64,000 nt of DNA from Casuarina equisetifolia (lineage: Eukaryota > Streptophyta > Magnoliopsida > Fagales > Casuarinaceae): assembly GCA_028551475.1 (NCBI GenBank), contig CM052358.1, forward strand, positions 24,392,853 through 24,456,852, read 5' to 3'. Below, piece after piece: positions 1 to 16,760 of this stretch (its first letter is position 1; each line of letters begins with the position of its first letter). Below the pieces are notes generated by a model. That model was not told where the DNA came from, searched no databases, and saw nothing but the letters and a program-made list of their open reading frames with translations. Both the position numbers and the translations under genes were made by a program.

Positions 1-956
1 AACATATAGCAACGATAACAAAATGGAACTACTTGATAAATTTCAAACCTTGCGTACAGTGAGTGGATGATCCAAGATTAAATGACCTTGGCATTTGAAT
101 CTTGAGTACCTCATTCGACGCCCTGGTCCGTTAGTTTGCAGAGCATGGCCCGTCTACCATCGCTTGGGCGATGACTACTGCGTTCAAAAACCAATTGACT
201 ACTCGTGCAGCCTCTTTCCGAATGAAACTAAGACCTACGGAAGGGAGCCAAATCCATCACTAAGTTCTCGTAATAGATCCAGTGTCGGAAAATGAGTATA
301 ATTACTTATCTATTCTGTAGATTAGGACTGGAGCTGGAAGTAGCTTTGCCATGCACAGACGCAACTCCATATTTGACTAGGACAACCTTCACAGATTACT
401 CCCTATGCATGAGGCGTGAGTCAAGCTGGTCCACAAGACCATCGCCGCCCCTCCCTCGGCCGTCTTCGTCGTCCAGAATTGACCATATCAGCACAAGTTT
501 TGTCAACACCAACAAAACTAGTATGCGACTAGAACCCAACTGAACCCAAATCAAGATCTTTTGTCCACTCCTCATGGTTCCCTTATTCAACAACCCACTA
601 GACACAGCCCACTACCCTCCTCCTAGCCCATATCAGCCACAAGCCCACTGCTCTGTTTTTCCCCCACCACCCGTGGCACTCTTTGAAGCCTCCATGTATC
701 CTAATTATAGTGCCACTCTGCACAAAGTTGACAATGCCTCTATGCTATCCAATGTTACAACTTATACTATCAATCAACTAGTGGTTGTGGGTATTAAAAG
801 GTTGATGAATACAAATGAACTTCAAAAACTAGCAAGCCAATGTTCATTAAAAGGTGGAAATCCATGCAAGGAAACGGCCCTAGTTTATTTGTATTCTCTC
901 CAAACATCAAAAACTACTAAGCGACTAGGGATCTTGTACTTACTTTGGGTAATAAA
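1..956. other. No recognisable gene
   Basis: This stretch has several short open frames on both strands, none longer than about 130 codons and none resembling a family I know. The frame at 574-966 is proline-rich at its start and has no clear splice sites. Base composition is richer in GC than the flanking AT-rich DNA, which fits an old decayed insertion. On the minus strand at about 95-300 a broken frame vaguely recalls the end of a retroelement RNase H domain, but it needs frame changes and I do not rely on it. Confidence 0.4.
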
Positions 957-2077
957 TTCTATGTAATTTTATTAACCATGCAAAAAGAGCTTAGTAAAAA
1001 GAATAAACTGAAATAATGTAAAGAGTATTAAGAGATTAATATAAATCATATAGTAAATATACATATAACAACACTAACAAATACTAACAATTAATATGAT
1101 TAAAGATAAACTAATGTTTACTTGCACGCAAAAGTAGTTCTCCATATTTAGTACTTTTATAAACAAAAAAGTTATCAAAGATACTTTATTTTTTTTATAA
1201 TTCTTTTTCCTTGATTGTTTTTCTTGATAAGTTGTTTTTTTATAATTTTTTTAATATTAAAATGCACATACTTAATTCATGCATGAAAAGTGTTAAACTC
1301 TAAATTTCACAATTAAAATCTCTACTAACTCACCACTAAATTAATTAGCTAAATGATTCATAATGATAATTCAATAAATCATCTTGTATGATCTAATAAA
1401 TAAAATTATTATTTTACTCTCATTCCTAATTTTGATTATAATATCTTTTACGCCTCTTTCGGTCCAACAATGACATAAGATCCCTCTACCATTCCTTATG
1501 CCGACAGCTAAGTATTTGTAATGAGGTTTGGACTCTTTTAATAAAAGACTCTAACTTATAGTCAGGTACGTAGAAGTCTTACATACTAATTATGGCCTAG
1601 ACTAGGCTATAGCTGCGGGTATATCTCCATCTAGATTCCCATCCCCAAGTCTTCCTCTTGTCCTTTTTTCACACCAAGTCTTCCCCTTTCTTTGCACGCA
1701 TCTAGAATTGTGCCCATTTTCACGTATGGCCAACGAAGATCTGCTTGCCGTTTTGTTCTTTCTTCACAAGCCTAATTATAAGGTTTTGAAAGGGAGTTCA
1801 TTTTTTGGGTATGTGTGGAAAATGCGAGAAAAGTGAACGGGATAAGCACGAAACGCTTACCCAGAAAGGTGAACGGGATAAACACGAAACTTTCAAGTTC
1901 AAATGCTATCATTAATTTTGATTTTTTAGTTTCCCACACATTTTTAATTGTTTCCCACTATCAAACCACAGTAGTTAACCTACCAGTATCTTGATTTTGT
2001 TCATGGTCGCAGCTTTCCATGGATGACAGCAAGTTTGGCCTTAAAAAATGCCATTGTGCCAATAATCCATACTCTTT

Positions 2078-2117
<40 letters not shown>

Positions 2118-2160
2118 TTTAATCTTTTATTTATTAGTATTTATTTTTTATATGATAATT
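957..2160. repeat. Segmental duplicate of 23425-24960 (distal upstream block of the peroxidase unit)
   Basis: The block starts with the run TTTATTAACCATGCAAAAAG and is colinear with a second copy near 23430-24850. Shared landmarks in the same order include TTATGGCCTAGACTAGGCTA (about 1590 and 24276), a run around GGGAGTTCATTTT, and a block around 1990-2070 that recurs at 15715-15900, 24615-24805 and 34750-34945. It has no coding content. Its position well upstream of peroxidase genes suggests that whole gene-plus-upstream units were duplicated. Confidence 0.75.
2086..2114. repeat. (AT)n microsatellite
   Basis: A run of alternating T and A, about 29 bp long, lies in the non-coding upstream region of the first peroxidase gene. 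Confidence 0.9.
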
Positions 2161-2189
2161 AAAAATTAATTTTTGTAATTATAAAAACT

Positions 2190-2400
2190 TAGACAGCACA
2201 ATTATTGTTATAAATATTAAAAATGACGTGAGATTTCACCAACTAAAAGATATAGTCTATAAATTATAATAAATTTTTATAAAAATTTTAAAAAAATTTA
2301 AATATAGTTCTTGAATTTAGATGATAGCATTGTATTCAAACAATTTTATATTTTAATTGATGATATATAATATTTAACACTTCATAAAAAAATTATTTTT
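2190..2400 (+). mobile_element. 5'-truncated LINE tail fragment
   Basis: This AT-rich piece carries the same 3'-terminal motif order seen in other short fragments of the window: an ATTATTGTTA...ATTAAAA start, then TATAAATTATAATAA, then a segment ending near TTGATGATATATAA. Better-preserved relatives at 16125-16760, 25640-26190 and 26440-27100 still encode recognisable zf-RVT-like residues, which is why I call it a LINE tail. It is non-coding here. Confidence 0.45.
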
Positions 2401-2559
2401 TGTCTTTAAAGTGGATTTGTAAAGAGAAGTAATATCTTTATATATTAAAGATTTCATATTAGATTATCCGTATTCTCGAGTATTCTACCACTTTTTCATT
2501 TCTTATTTAATATCACTCATGAAACCTACCGGAACAACTAACCGATCAAAATAAGAAGA

Positions 2560-2562
<3 letters not shown>

Positions 2563-2595
<33 letters not shown>
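2563..2595. repeat. (CT)n microsatellite
   Basis: About 33 bp of uninterrupted CT dinucleotides lie just before the proximal promoter module of the first peroxidase. Paralogous modules at 22.68, 27.30 and 29.89 kb lack this run, so it expanded after duplication. Confidence 0.9.
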
Positions 2596-2599
<4 letters not shown>

Positions 2600-2616
2600 A
2601 AAATGTGTTTCTTGGA

Positions 2617-2830
2617 CACCAAGGGTCGACAGGGCAAGACCTCCCACCAGTGGTACATCCTTGACCTTAGGGTAACACCAAAGGGCCTGCGACAGAGACT
2701 AGCACAACTTTAGATGCTTGAAATAAAACCGTTGGATGGAACAAAAAGCTCGGGGAAATGTCTTCTTTGTTTGTGAAATGAGACATTGTATTAATAAAAA
2801 TTAGAGTATAAAAGAAAATAAACAAACTCC
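2617..2830 (+). promoter_or_regulatory. Proximal upstream module of peroxidase 1 (copy 1 of 6)
   Basis: This module carries the landmarks ACACCAAGGG, CAAGACCTCCC, AACTTTAGATGCTTGAAAT and CCGTTGGATGGAACAA. The same series recurs at about 7655, 22690, 27310, 29912 and 35040, each time upstream of a peroxidase start where one survives. It lies about 1.1 kb before the ATG. A regulatory role is inferred only from conservation among paralogues; simple shared descent would look the same. Confidence 0.45.
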
Positions 2831-3095
2831 AACAATGCAAAAGTTAATATAGTTTTAAAAAAAATTTAATAATAAAAGTCTAGACAATTAAACCATTATT
2901 GTTAAAATCAAGAACAACTTAAGAGTGAAGATTTCATCTATCATAAAAATAAAGCTTATAAATTGTAATAAATTCTTATAAGAGCTTTGAAATTTACAAA
3001 ATGCAGTGTTTAAGTTTAAATGATGATAATGTAATTGAACAATCTTATAATTTTTTACAATGATATATATTTATTGACATTTTACAAAATATATA
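2810..3095 (+). mobile_element. 5'-truncated LINE tail fragment
   Basis: This segment reads from AATAATAAAAGTCTAGACAATTAAACC through AAGCTTATAAATTGTAATAAATTC to TTACAATGATATATATTTATTGAC. It is the + strand counterpart of the reverse-oriented tail at about 25640-25870, where the matching upstream part encodes a zf-RVT-like YHIWRKRNRRRF. It is non-coding and inserted upstream of peroxidase 1. Confidence 0.5.
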
Positions 3096-3737
3096 TATAG
3101 TTTAAAAACAATATAGTTTGTTCTTGACACTCTTCACACATGGACTATATATTAAATTTAAGGTTAGTTTTGAATTGCAAAGATATTTTTTTTATATTTA
3201 AACTTATTTAATATGAAAGTTTTGTTTTCAATAGATCTTATGCATAGAGCATATATTGACTTCAACATTAGCTATGTTAAAAAATATTTTTTATATTTAA
3301 ACATTACTTAAAGATCACATATTTTTAATATAAATTTTTATTTTCAATACCCCTCCACACATTTAGGTTTACACTGAATTCAAGGTTAATATAGTGAAAT
3401 GAAAACTTCCATCACACCAAACATGCTTTAAGGGACTAGAATTTGAATATAAGTTAAATGATTCAACTTAAATTTTAATACTATAATGAGAAATTTAGTA
3501 TATAACTTATAAATTAACTCATAAATTAAAAAAATATTTTTATATGTAAATATCATGTCTTTTTACTGGTGGCCTTTTGATCCTCTTCATTTTCTTACAA
3601 TCTTTGTAGTTCTAACCGGCCGCTGTAGACCAGTGTGAGGTGCGCTTTGATGTGACAGAAATCCAGATTTTCGAATCCAACTTAGACTTTTCCCACCCGA
3701 CAATCATTCTAGAGGCTACTCTATTCTTCAGTTATAA

Positions 3738-6690
<2,953 letters not shown>

Positions 6691-7654
6691 ATGAGAGATC
6701 CGGCTTAATATAAATAAGTGTATGCATTGGTGATATATGTATGAATGTTTGTCTGTCTGTCTGTTTGTGTTTGTTGAATAAGAGATCTCTTATGTGGAGT
6801 AACGTTATAATAGAAGATGATGATGACAAACATATGTTTGTTCATGCATCTCAAAAAAACTGTTTTCTATTTAAAACAACTTGTAATGAAGAAAATAAAA
6901 ATTTCTTGTGAAATGTTATGTATTTATATTCACAAGATTTGAAGTACAAAAATAGTTCAATTAATCATCTATTACCTAGCATCAAAATTGACATTTAAAA
7001 AATTTTAAAAATACTACAAATACTTATTATAATTTATAAGCCTTATTCTTTTAATTGATAAAATTGTACATCTTACATTCTTCTTGATGTTCACAACAAT
7101 AGTTGTGTTATACAAGCTTTAACCATTTAATCTTCATCTATTCATTTCCTTTCAATTGTGAGAGAAACAAAAAATCAGCACAACATTGGGTCGGTAGGCC
7201 ATGAGAAATATTTGGATTAACATTTCTCAAAATTTACAATTTGTTCTACAAAGTATATACACAAACTTACATTACTAAGCCTAATGGTTAGTATTATAGC
7301 AGCGCGGTAGCTATGAATGCCAGAGAAGAATTGCGTGCTACAAAAGAGACATACTATGAGGGCTTTGCATGCCCTTAAAGAAGCAATGTGCAGTAGACAA
7401 CGTGAGTGGTGTGCAATCCTGATCTAACCCATTTATTCATCTAAAGATTTTGTCATTCACCTAATCTTGTCCAATCCAATCCATTAGCGGAGGCCCATTC
7501 TCATAAGCCTTCTATTTTATTTTTTTTATCTCGTTTGTTATAATGTGTGTGAGTGTGAAAGCTGATTGTAAATAAATTTTTATTTCATATATACATATAA
7601 TCCCTAAAATTTTAATTTTAAAAAATATTTTCTTTTGTTTATATTTTATACACC
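6691..7654. other. Spacer downstream of peroxidase 1 with LINE tail and duplicated flank
   Basis: There is no gene here. The first 150 bp resemble the 3' flanks of the other intact peroxidases. About 6950-7160 is a minus-strand LINE-tail-like stretch. About 7230-7430 matches segments around 17190-17270 plus 22026-22150, and 28270-28470, with landmarks such as ATTTACAAT..GTTCTACAAA and CTAATGGTTAGTATT. This unbroken copy serves as an empty site for the copia insertion at 17.3-22.0 kb. Confidence 0.6.
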
Positions 7655-7900
7655 AGTGTATGGGCATGGTAAGCAGGAAGCTAGTTCCACCTCCCTCGAA
7701 TGGTCTAACCTGCACATGGAGTAAAGCCTCAGTGCCCACTGCAGAAACAGGTAGAACTTTAGATGCTTTAAGCCAAACGATGAAGGGAAAATTTATTCGC
7801 AAGAGCACAAGGAAAGCAACAAGGATTAAGTGCCTAGCGGTCTTTAAGTGCTCGATCGGCGAGCTGGCGTGCTTAGACTTTTTTCCATCTCGTGGTCCTT
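7655..7900 (+). promoter_or_regulatory. Proximal upstream module of the peroxidase pseudogene (copy 2 of 6)
   Basis: It retains CACCTCCCTCGAA, ACAGGTAGAACTTTAGATGC and ATTTATTCGCAAGAGCACAAGGAAAGCAAC, matching the modules at 35040-35170 and 22690-22890. Unlike the intact genes, no CTATAAA box is found between this module and the ATG at 8054. Confidence 0.4.
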
Positions 7901-8049
7901 TCAAAAGGCATCTTCGTACCACCTCAGTTCCGAGCCATTATGGAGTTGTTGACCACTTTTTCTTGGGGAGAGGCCTAAGCTGCCTGTATGTCCTTCTACA
8001 AAGGACAGCCCAGTTGCTTTGTTGAACTAGCAGTGGTCGACGTCTGTAG

Positions 8050-9160
<1,111 letters not shown>

Positions 9161-12100
9161 GTGAACCCCTCTTCCCTATGCATTGTTTGCATGGCGGAAA
9201 ACGTCTTGTATCTCACTTGCCTAACTTACTATGTTGATTTTTCAAAACCCATTAAATTAAGCTGTTCTTGGAAAGTCACAACGGTCTTATGATTTACTGT
9301 CCCCTTTATAGCTTGGGACAACCAGATGAAACATTGCGTTTTGGAGAGAGGAAAGAAAAAGGCCAGAATTATAAGCGCGAGCACAAAAATTATCTTCTTG
9401 GGGAGAAATCTTAAGATTGCCTTATAAATGTCATCCCTTAAGAGGGCGAGTACATTTGCATAAATTAGTGCTCTTTTAGTTAAATAATGTTCTATTGTAT
9501 TGTTAGTTAGTTGCAATTTAAACAATGAGGGGCACATTGAAGGGGGAGAACATTCTTAGCCAGGCAAAATCGTAGTGGACCAGAACATGACCAAATATCA
9601 ATCCAACGAAGGGGACACAAAAGGGAGAGAAGATCTTCAACCTAACACGACATAGTAGGACAAGAACACGACAAAAAAGAGCCTAATAAAGGGGGAGGAC
9701 ATCCTCAGCTAATGGGGGAATAGTCATAAAATCCAATACATCATTAGGCAAGAAGGGAAGGAAATCCGAGACTTTAAGGCACAAGTCAAGGGTATTAGAA
9801 ACCAAAGTTAGGATAAAAAAAATTTTCAACTTGTTCATTGGTATTAAATCAAGGAACCATCCTCACAATAGTTATTGCTTCAGCTATAAAATGTCAATAT
9901 TGATGGATTCCTTTCATGCTCTCCTTGATCTCCATTGTCCCCATTTGTGCTCTCCTTACTTGCCCTATTTATGAATATTGGAACTTGTATATCAAGTTAA
10001 ACTAATTAAGTCAAATGGAAGAGAGGACAAAGGCAACAACTAGAGGTTAGTCTTTTAAAAATAATGAAATACGCTAATTTTTTTTAAAGGCATCTTGTTG
10101 ATTTTGGGTTTTAGTACAATCAATATCTTTAGTAGCAAAGTACTTGTCTACAAAAAGAAGTGAACCCCTCTATCTTAAACACTATTTGCATGACAATAAA
10201 GGTCTTATCTCTCATTTAAACTTACTATGATGATTTCTTACAACCTTTAAATTAGATTATTCTTAAAAACTCAAGAAAAACTTATGACCCACAATCCCCT
10301 TTATAGCTTGGGACAAAAAGAAGAAATGGTCCATTTAGCAAAGAGTAAAGAAAAAGGCCAAAACTATAAATAAAAAGAAAATAGATGGCAAGCATGAACA
10401 ATATTTTCTTGGAGAGAAATCTTAAAGTTCTTTAGTATATTCCTTAAGAAGGATAGTAGATTTGCTTGAATTAATGTTACTTTTAGTTAAATGATGTTTT
10501 GCTATATTGTTGGTTAATAGTAATTTGGACAAAGAAGGAGGCATGGAAGAGGGAGAACACCTCAACTAAGTGAAACCATAAGGAGGCAGGAACATAACCA
10601 AAATAAGCCTAATAAAAGAGGCATTAAAAGGGGAGAAGATCCTCAACTAGATGTGATCGTTGTAGGGCAAAAACACCACTAAAATCAATCTAATGAAGAG
10701 GATGCCCAAGGGGGAAGACATCCTTAACCAATAAGTTATAGTCATAAAATCCAAGATATCACTACACAATGAGGAAAGGAAGTCAAAGATCTTAAGGCAC
10801 AAGTCAAGGGAATTAGAAACCAAAATATAGAAAACAAAGTCACAAGGTTAGGATCAAAATCTTTTCAACTTGTTTATTGGTAGTTTGTAACTCAAGAAAC
10901 CATCATTACAATAGTTTCTACTTCGAACATGAAATGCACTATTGGTGGATTCCTTTCATGCTATTTTTGTTCTCCATCATCCCCATTTCTACTTTCCTTA
11001 CTTACCTTATTTTTTAGTACTTTTAGTTGTACTTCAAGTTAGATTAACTAAGTCAAACAAAAAAAGGGATAGAGACAACAACTAAAGGCTTGTATTTTAC
11101 CAAGAGTGGAAGATGCTAGTTTTTGACGAATGCATCTTGCTAATTTTGGTTTTCAATACCATTGTAATATATAGTAACAGAGCATTTGTCTACAAAAAGA
11201 AATGAAGTCTTCTATCTTAAGCACCATTTGCAATAAAGGTTTTATCCCTCATTCAAACTTAATGTGATGATTTTTTAAAATCCTTTAAATTATATTGTTC
11301 TTAGAAGCCCATAACAATCTTTTGATCTACTATCCCTTTTATAGCTTAGGACGATATGAAGAAATGGTCTATTTAGGAGAAAGCATAGAAAAATGAAAAA
11401 AAAAATTGAAAAAAGAAAATTAGGGCAAACATGAACAATATCTTCTTGAAGAGAAATTCTAAGATTATTTGGTAGATGCCATTGCTTTAGAGAGAGAGTA
11501 AATTTGCATGAATTAGTGTTATTTTTAGTTAAATGATGTTATACTATATTGTTGGTTGGTTATAATTTGGACAAAGAAAAAGGCATGGAAGGGGGAGAAC
11601 ATCCCTAGCTAGGTAAAACCATAGTGGAACAAGAACACTTCCAAAATCAGCCCAATGAAAAGAGCACCAAGTGAAAGGAAGATCTTTAACTAGATAATAT
11701 TATGGTAAGGCAAGAACACAATGAACATTAGCTCGAAGGAGATGCTAAAGGGGGAGGACATCCTCAACTAATAGGGCATGGTCATGAAATCAAAGACATC
11801 ATTAGGAAACATAGGAGCCAAATCCAAAATCTTGAGATACAAGTTGAGGGTGTTAAAAACCAAAAGTTAGAAAAGAATATCACAAGGTTAAGATCAAAAG
11901 CTTTTCAACTTGTTGGCTATTATTTTGTAGTTCAATGAACCATCTTTATGATATGTGTTACTTCATATATGAAATGCCATTATTGATGGATTCCTCTTGT
12001 GCTCTCCCTAATCTTAATCATCCCCACTTTTGCTATCCTTACCTAACTTATTTATAAGTGCTGAAATTTATAAATCAAGTTAGACTTAACTATGTCAAAT

Positions 12101-14105
12101 GGAAGAGGAGACAAAGGCAATAGTACTCGACAAAGGCAATTGAATTTTGATTTTACACCATTGCTATATTTAGTACCTGAGTAATTGTTTGCAAAAAAAA
12201 AAAAGGTAAACCTTTCTACTGTAAGCATCATTTGCATGGTACTAAATATCTTATCTCTTATTTAAACTTATTCAATTAATTTTTCACAACCCCTTAAATT
12301 ATATTGTTATTGAAAACTCATGACAACCTAATGATTTACTATCCCATTTATAGCTTGGAACAATAGAAAGAAATAGTGTGTTTTAGAGAATGGAAAGATA
12401 AAGGCTAGAACCTAAAAAAGATAGGGCAAGCGTAAATAGTATCTTCTTGGAAAAAGAAAAAAAAAAACCTATTAGATCATCTTGGTTGTGATTTGTTAAG
12501 GAGGCAAGAAAATTTGCATGAATTAATGTTGTTTTTAGTTAAGTGATTTTATACTATATTGTTAATTGGTTGTAATTTGGGTAATGAAGGGGGCATTGAA
12601 AGGGGAGAACATCCTCAACTAGGTGAGATTGTAGTAGAGTAAGAACATGACTAGAATCATCCTAATGAAAAGGGCAATGAAGGGGGGGGGAAATCCTTTA
12701 GCTAGATAAAATCATAGTAGGGCAAGAACACAATGAAAATCAGCCCAATAAAATGGCACTAAAGGGGAAAAACATCTCAGTTAAGTGAGATCATAAGGTA
12801 AGAACACAACAAAAAATAGCCCAATGAAGTGGATATTGAAGGCATATGACATCTTTAGCCAAAGGGACATGGTCATGAAATCCCAAACATTATTAGACAA
12901 CATGAAAACCAAATTCAAAATCTTGAGACATAGGTTAGAGGTATTAGAAACCAAAAGTTAGAAAAGAACATCACAAGATTAGGATCAAAAGCTTTTCAAC
13001 TTGTTGGCTGGTATTTTGTAACTCAAAGGACCACCCTTGAAATACCTATTGCTTTGGATATAAAGTACCATTAGTTGTGGCTTCCTCTTGTGCTCTCCCT
13101 CCATCTTTCTCACATTTACTTTCTTTACACACCTTACTTATAAGTATTAAAAGTTATACATCAAGTTAGATTTAACTTAGTCAAATGGAAAAAGGGACAA
13201 AGACAATAGCCAAAAGCCAGTCTTTTACCAAGAGTGGAACATGTTAATTTTTTACATAGGCATCTTGCTAAATTTAGGTTTCAACCCTATTGTTATATTT
13301 AGTAGTAGAGTACTTGTCTACAAAAAGAAGTGAACTCCTCTATCGTAAGCACCATTTGTATGGCAATAAAAGTCTTATATCTCATTTAAACTTACTTTGT
13401 TGATTTTCTCTAATCCTTAAATAAGATTATTTTTGGAAACTCATGACAATCTTATGTTTCAATGTTCTTTTTACAACTTAGGACAATAGGAAGAAACAAT
13501 TCATTTTTGAGAAAGGAAAGAAAAAGGCCAAAATAAAAAATAAAATAAAAAGAGGGCAAACATGAACAATATCATCTTAAAGAGAAATCTTTGAGTTATC
13601 TCATAAATGTCATCCCTTAAGAAAGCAAGTAGATTTGCTTGAATTAGTGTTGTTTTTAGTTAAATGATATTCTGTTGTACTTTTCTTTTTTTTTTTTGTG
13701 AAAAGGTCAAAAATTATATATCATCATAAAGGAACTATAAATTGTACGATTACAAAATCATCATTTAAGGTTTTGTTGTACTATTAGTTGGTTGTAATTC
13801 AAACAACGAAGGGAAGAACATCCTCTGCCAAGTGAGACTATAGTGGGGTAAGAATAACTAAATCAGCCTAATGAAAAAGACATTAAAAAGGGAAAAGATC
13901 CTTAACTAGATGAGACCATAGTAAGGCAAGAACATGACCAAATTTAGCCTAGAGCATGCTAAAAGGGGAGAACATCCTCAATCAAGTGAAGTCATAGTAA
14001 GGCTAAAACACAATGTAAATTAGCCCAATGTATAGGGTGCTAAAAGGGGAGAATATCCTTAGTCAAGTGAGATCATAGTAAGGCAAGAACACAACATAAA
14101 TCAAA
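9161..14105. repeat. Array of five ~1.0-1.1 kb tandem repeats
   Basis: Units start near 9161, 10160, 11202, 12206 and 13330, giving lengths of about 999, 1042, 1004 and 1124 bp; the fifth unit is incomplete. Each opens with a version of GTGAACCCCTCTATC..AAGCACCATTTGCATG and closes with TACTTGTCTACAAAAAGAA. Inside each are three to four subrepeats of about 80 bp built on AACATCCTCAACTAGGTGAG..AAGAACAC..AATCAGCCCAATGAA. Units differ by many substitutions and small indels, so the array is not recent. No long open frame survives. I do not recognise the family; a decayed transposon interior or an unclassified satellite are both possible. Confidence 0.85.
13681..13770 (-). mobile_element. LINE tail inserted in unit 5 of the array
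   Basis: A T-rich start (CTTTTTTTTTTTGTGAAAAGG) is followed by AATTATATATCATCATAAAGG and TATAAATTGTACGATTACAAAATCATCATTT, the reverse-oriented tail motif seen elsewhere. It is flanked by TTCTGTTGTAC on the left and TTTTGTTGTAC on the right, a likely short target-site duplication; the other four array units run through this point without it. Confidence 0.5.
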
Positions 14106-14129
14106 ATATAAAAAGACAAGCAAAAGAAG

Positions 14130-14750
14130 AGGTGTAGGCTAATGCCAAAAAATCTTATGCATTATCAATTCTAGCATGCTTAATAGGGACATTGAATTGT
14201 GATTAAAAAATGACTCGACCATGATTATCTTGGCAGTATTTGGCAATGAAAATGAGATTGGCATTAAAGACAGATGAATGCAAAATAGGTTTAAGGATAT
14301 GGCCATTAGGTAAATATATTAAACTAGTATGGGTAACAAAAATTGAATGAGCATTTGGTAAGTACAAAACCCTAAACTTACAACTACATGGCTTTGGAGA
14401 TGTTAGGCATCTAGGGCTACTATTAACATGTTCACTAGCACTTAAATCAATAATCCAATATAACAAGAATTTAAGCTCTAAAGTAATTCCTATCATGGAA
14501 GCACTAGACATTGATATTTCATTAAGTAGGGAAACTATCTTATCATACTATTTAGTAGTGAGCTTTAAAGCCTTATAAATAGTAGAAAAATCAATAACTA
14601 CCCATTTCACTACCTATTTAGCACAACCTTAAAGGAAGGAGCTAACTTGAGAAGTGGGCCAAATTGAAAGCACGTTTCCACAATCACCAGTGACAATCTC
14701 GCTTACATTCAATTTTGATGACTAATAGCCAACTTGGGTCAATGCTAATC
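14130..14750 (-). pseudogene. Ty1/copia pol fragment (protease region)
   Basis: The minus-strand frame at 14203-14511 and its upstream extension read like the copia gag/protease junction. They contain WIIDLSASEHV where active elements have a WIIDSGASDH-type aspartic protease site, then YLPNAHSIFVTH and FNANLIFIAKYC. The catalytic DSGA has become DLSA. Only this section of a polyprotein is present, and no LTRs were found for it. Confidence 0.7.
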
Positions 14751-16124
14751 TTTCAACTATAGACAATGAATTGCTAAATACTCATTTAAGTGGTGAAGGA
14801 ACTTTTGTTTGTCTTTTCCAAAAGGAAGATGTCTAGATCTTTCTTTACTCTTTTAATTGTAGACAAACTTTTACCTGTGCTAAATACTCGTCTCTAAAAA
14901 AAAAAAGACTTCTTTCTGTTGCAATGCTCTAATAAATGAATATTTCTTTACCTTGTTAGTGACACAAATGCATGCCTTAACATATACAAGAAAAATCAAT
15001 GGCTAGGTTCAGTGACGAAGTCAATTGTTCATTCTCTCTTTGAACCAACTTGAGCAAGTTTAAGACCACATGGTTTGACGGAACACAAAAAGCACATGAA
15101 GACATCTCCATCTTGATTTGAACTCTATCAAAAGTGAAAATACGAATATACATCACGGTTTTTATTTTTAACCCCTCACAAATGGAAGTATCAATCAATT
15201 TCAATGCTTAAACTTGGGCATAAGACCTGATTTATCTCTAACACCGTGCATAGATAAGTCCTTTCGGCCAAAAGAGCTTATTTATTGGGACTCTTTCTTC
15301 CTATAGACCAAGTCTTGCTTGAAGCCTTTTTTTTTTTTCCCTTATGGAAAATTTATCAACTTTAAGATTGTAATTTTATGATTTTGTTTATAACAGTTGC
15401 TCTCTAACTGTTATGTTCTTCTCATGACAACACGTTGAAAGTACGATAGATTTCTATGGCTGCTACATTCCCGTGACAACACCGTGCTCCTCATACATCA
15501 CGCTGATATTAGTGCTTACATGCCTTACAATTACAATCCAACTGAACTCCTTAAAATCTCACTAAATACCAAAAACTACTCAAATCCTAACTAAATAAAA
15601 ATAAGCTCCACTTATTCCAAATCAACTTGCAAAATACAATCTAATGAGCTCTTTACAATGCAAAGATACCAAATTAGGCCCAATAAATTTACATTCGTTA
15701 CATTAACCAATCAGTATGTTGATTCTTTTCATACTCGCAGCTTTTCCACGGATGATAGAAATTTTATTGATTTAAAAATGCCACTGTTTATGCATCACGT
15801 CAATCTTGGATTGTTGTCGCTGTTGAATATAAGATATTTTTTTATATCAAGACATGTGACACCTTGAGACAAACAATCCATACTTTTTTTTAACAAAAAT
15901 ATTTTTCGTTTTTTATTTACTATTGTTTCCTTTTTTAGATCTTTATGATAGTTAGAAAACTATTTTTTCTTGATAAAGTTGATTTGTAGAAAGATATCAA
16001 TATCTTTATATATTAAAAGATGCCAAACCAGATTATAAGCAATGTGGGGCAATCCACCACCTTTACTTACTTATCATAATTAAAGTTGTAGATTTCACGA
16101 GTGGTATTATATAAAAGGCTTTGT
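14751..16124. other. Spacer with a duplicated distal upstream block
   Basis: I see no gene in this stretch. About 15715-15900 repeats the block found at 1990-2080, 24615-24805 and 34750-34945, with shared landmarks TTTTCATACTCGCAGCTTTTCC, AAAAATGCCACTGTTTATGCATCACGT and CATGTGACACCTTGAG. It is an additional copy of a peroxidase-unit upstream segment with no peroxidase body attached. Short open frames here have no family resemblance. Confidence 0.55.
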
Positions 16125-16760
16125 ACTTTTTTTTTTTAGTGGAAAGGCAAATTATATTAATAAATAATAAAATACATAAGCACAAGAGTATAACCTAAAA
16201 TTACAAAAGTCATTGCATCTATGAAAAGATGGAAATTAAAAGCCTCCAAATCTCACTCAAAATAACATTTCCTTGGAAAGATTTTATATTTCTAAATAAA
16301 TAAGCTCCCCCTTGAATTACTTTCTTTACTTTTGTTAAGAGAATAGGAGTATCAATTTGTTTTCCTAGAAGCGTCTTTTATTTTGTTTAGCCCATATATA
16401 ATAAATACAAGCTAAGAAAAATATCTTAAAAAGTTTAGTAGTCAAATCTCTTTCTTTAATTATTTTAATCATCCATTGTAGTTCCTCATTCTATCTTCCA
16501 ATGTCATGTCAAATTCTATTCTAGGTTAAAATATTTCTCCAAATCATCTTTGTCCATGCACATAAAAAAAAATAACTTCTATTTTTTATATGAAATTGAT
16601 AAAAATCACAATATATGCTTACCAAATGGAGCTACTATATAACTTTTATTGCTATAAAAAAAATTTCCTACAAACAAATCATCCAATGAAATTATATTTA
16701 TTAATGCCACCAATTCAAATTAAATCATACCAATCAGTCATTTCATCAACTTGCCAAAGA
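16125..16760 (-). mobile_element. 5'-truncated LINE, 3' end (zf-RVT region)
   Basis: Read on the minus strand, broken frames give FLCAWTKMIWRNIL and FFLACIYYIWAKQNKRRF, the pattern of the zinc-binding reverse-transcriptase-associated domain at the end of plant L1-type LINEs. The tail follows, and its A-rich end appears as the T-run at about 16129-16138. Stops interrupt every frame. It is the inverted counterpart of 26440-27100. Confidence 0.65.

Noticed and set aside
95-300. Possible RNase H end of a LINE or LTR element on the minus strand
   Set aside because: The resemblance needs two frame changes and has no catalytic motif; too weak to annotate.
574-966. 130-codon proline-rich open frame
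   Set aside because: No family resemblance, no splice or promoter context, and it ends in the duplicated AT-rich block.
9161-14105. CRISPR-like array
   Set aside because: Units are about 1 kb, diverged, with no short identical repeats and unique spacers, in a plant nuclear context.
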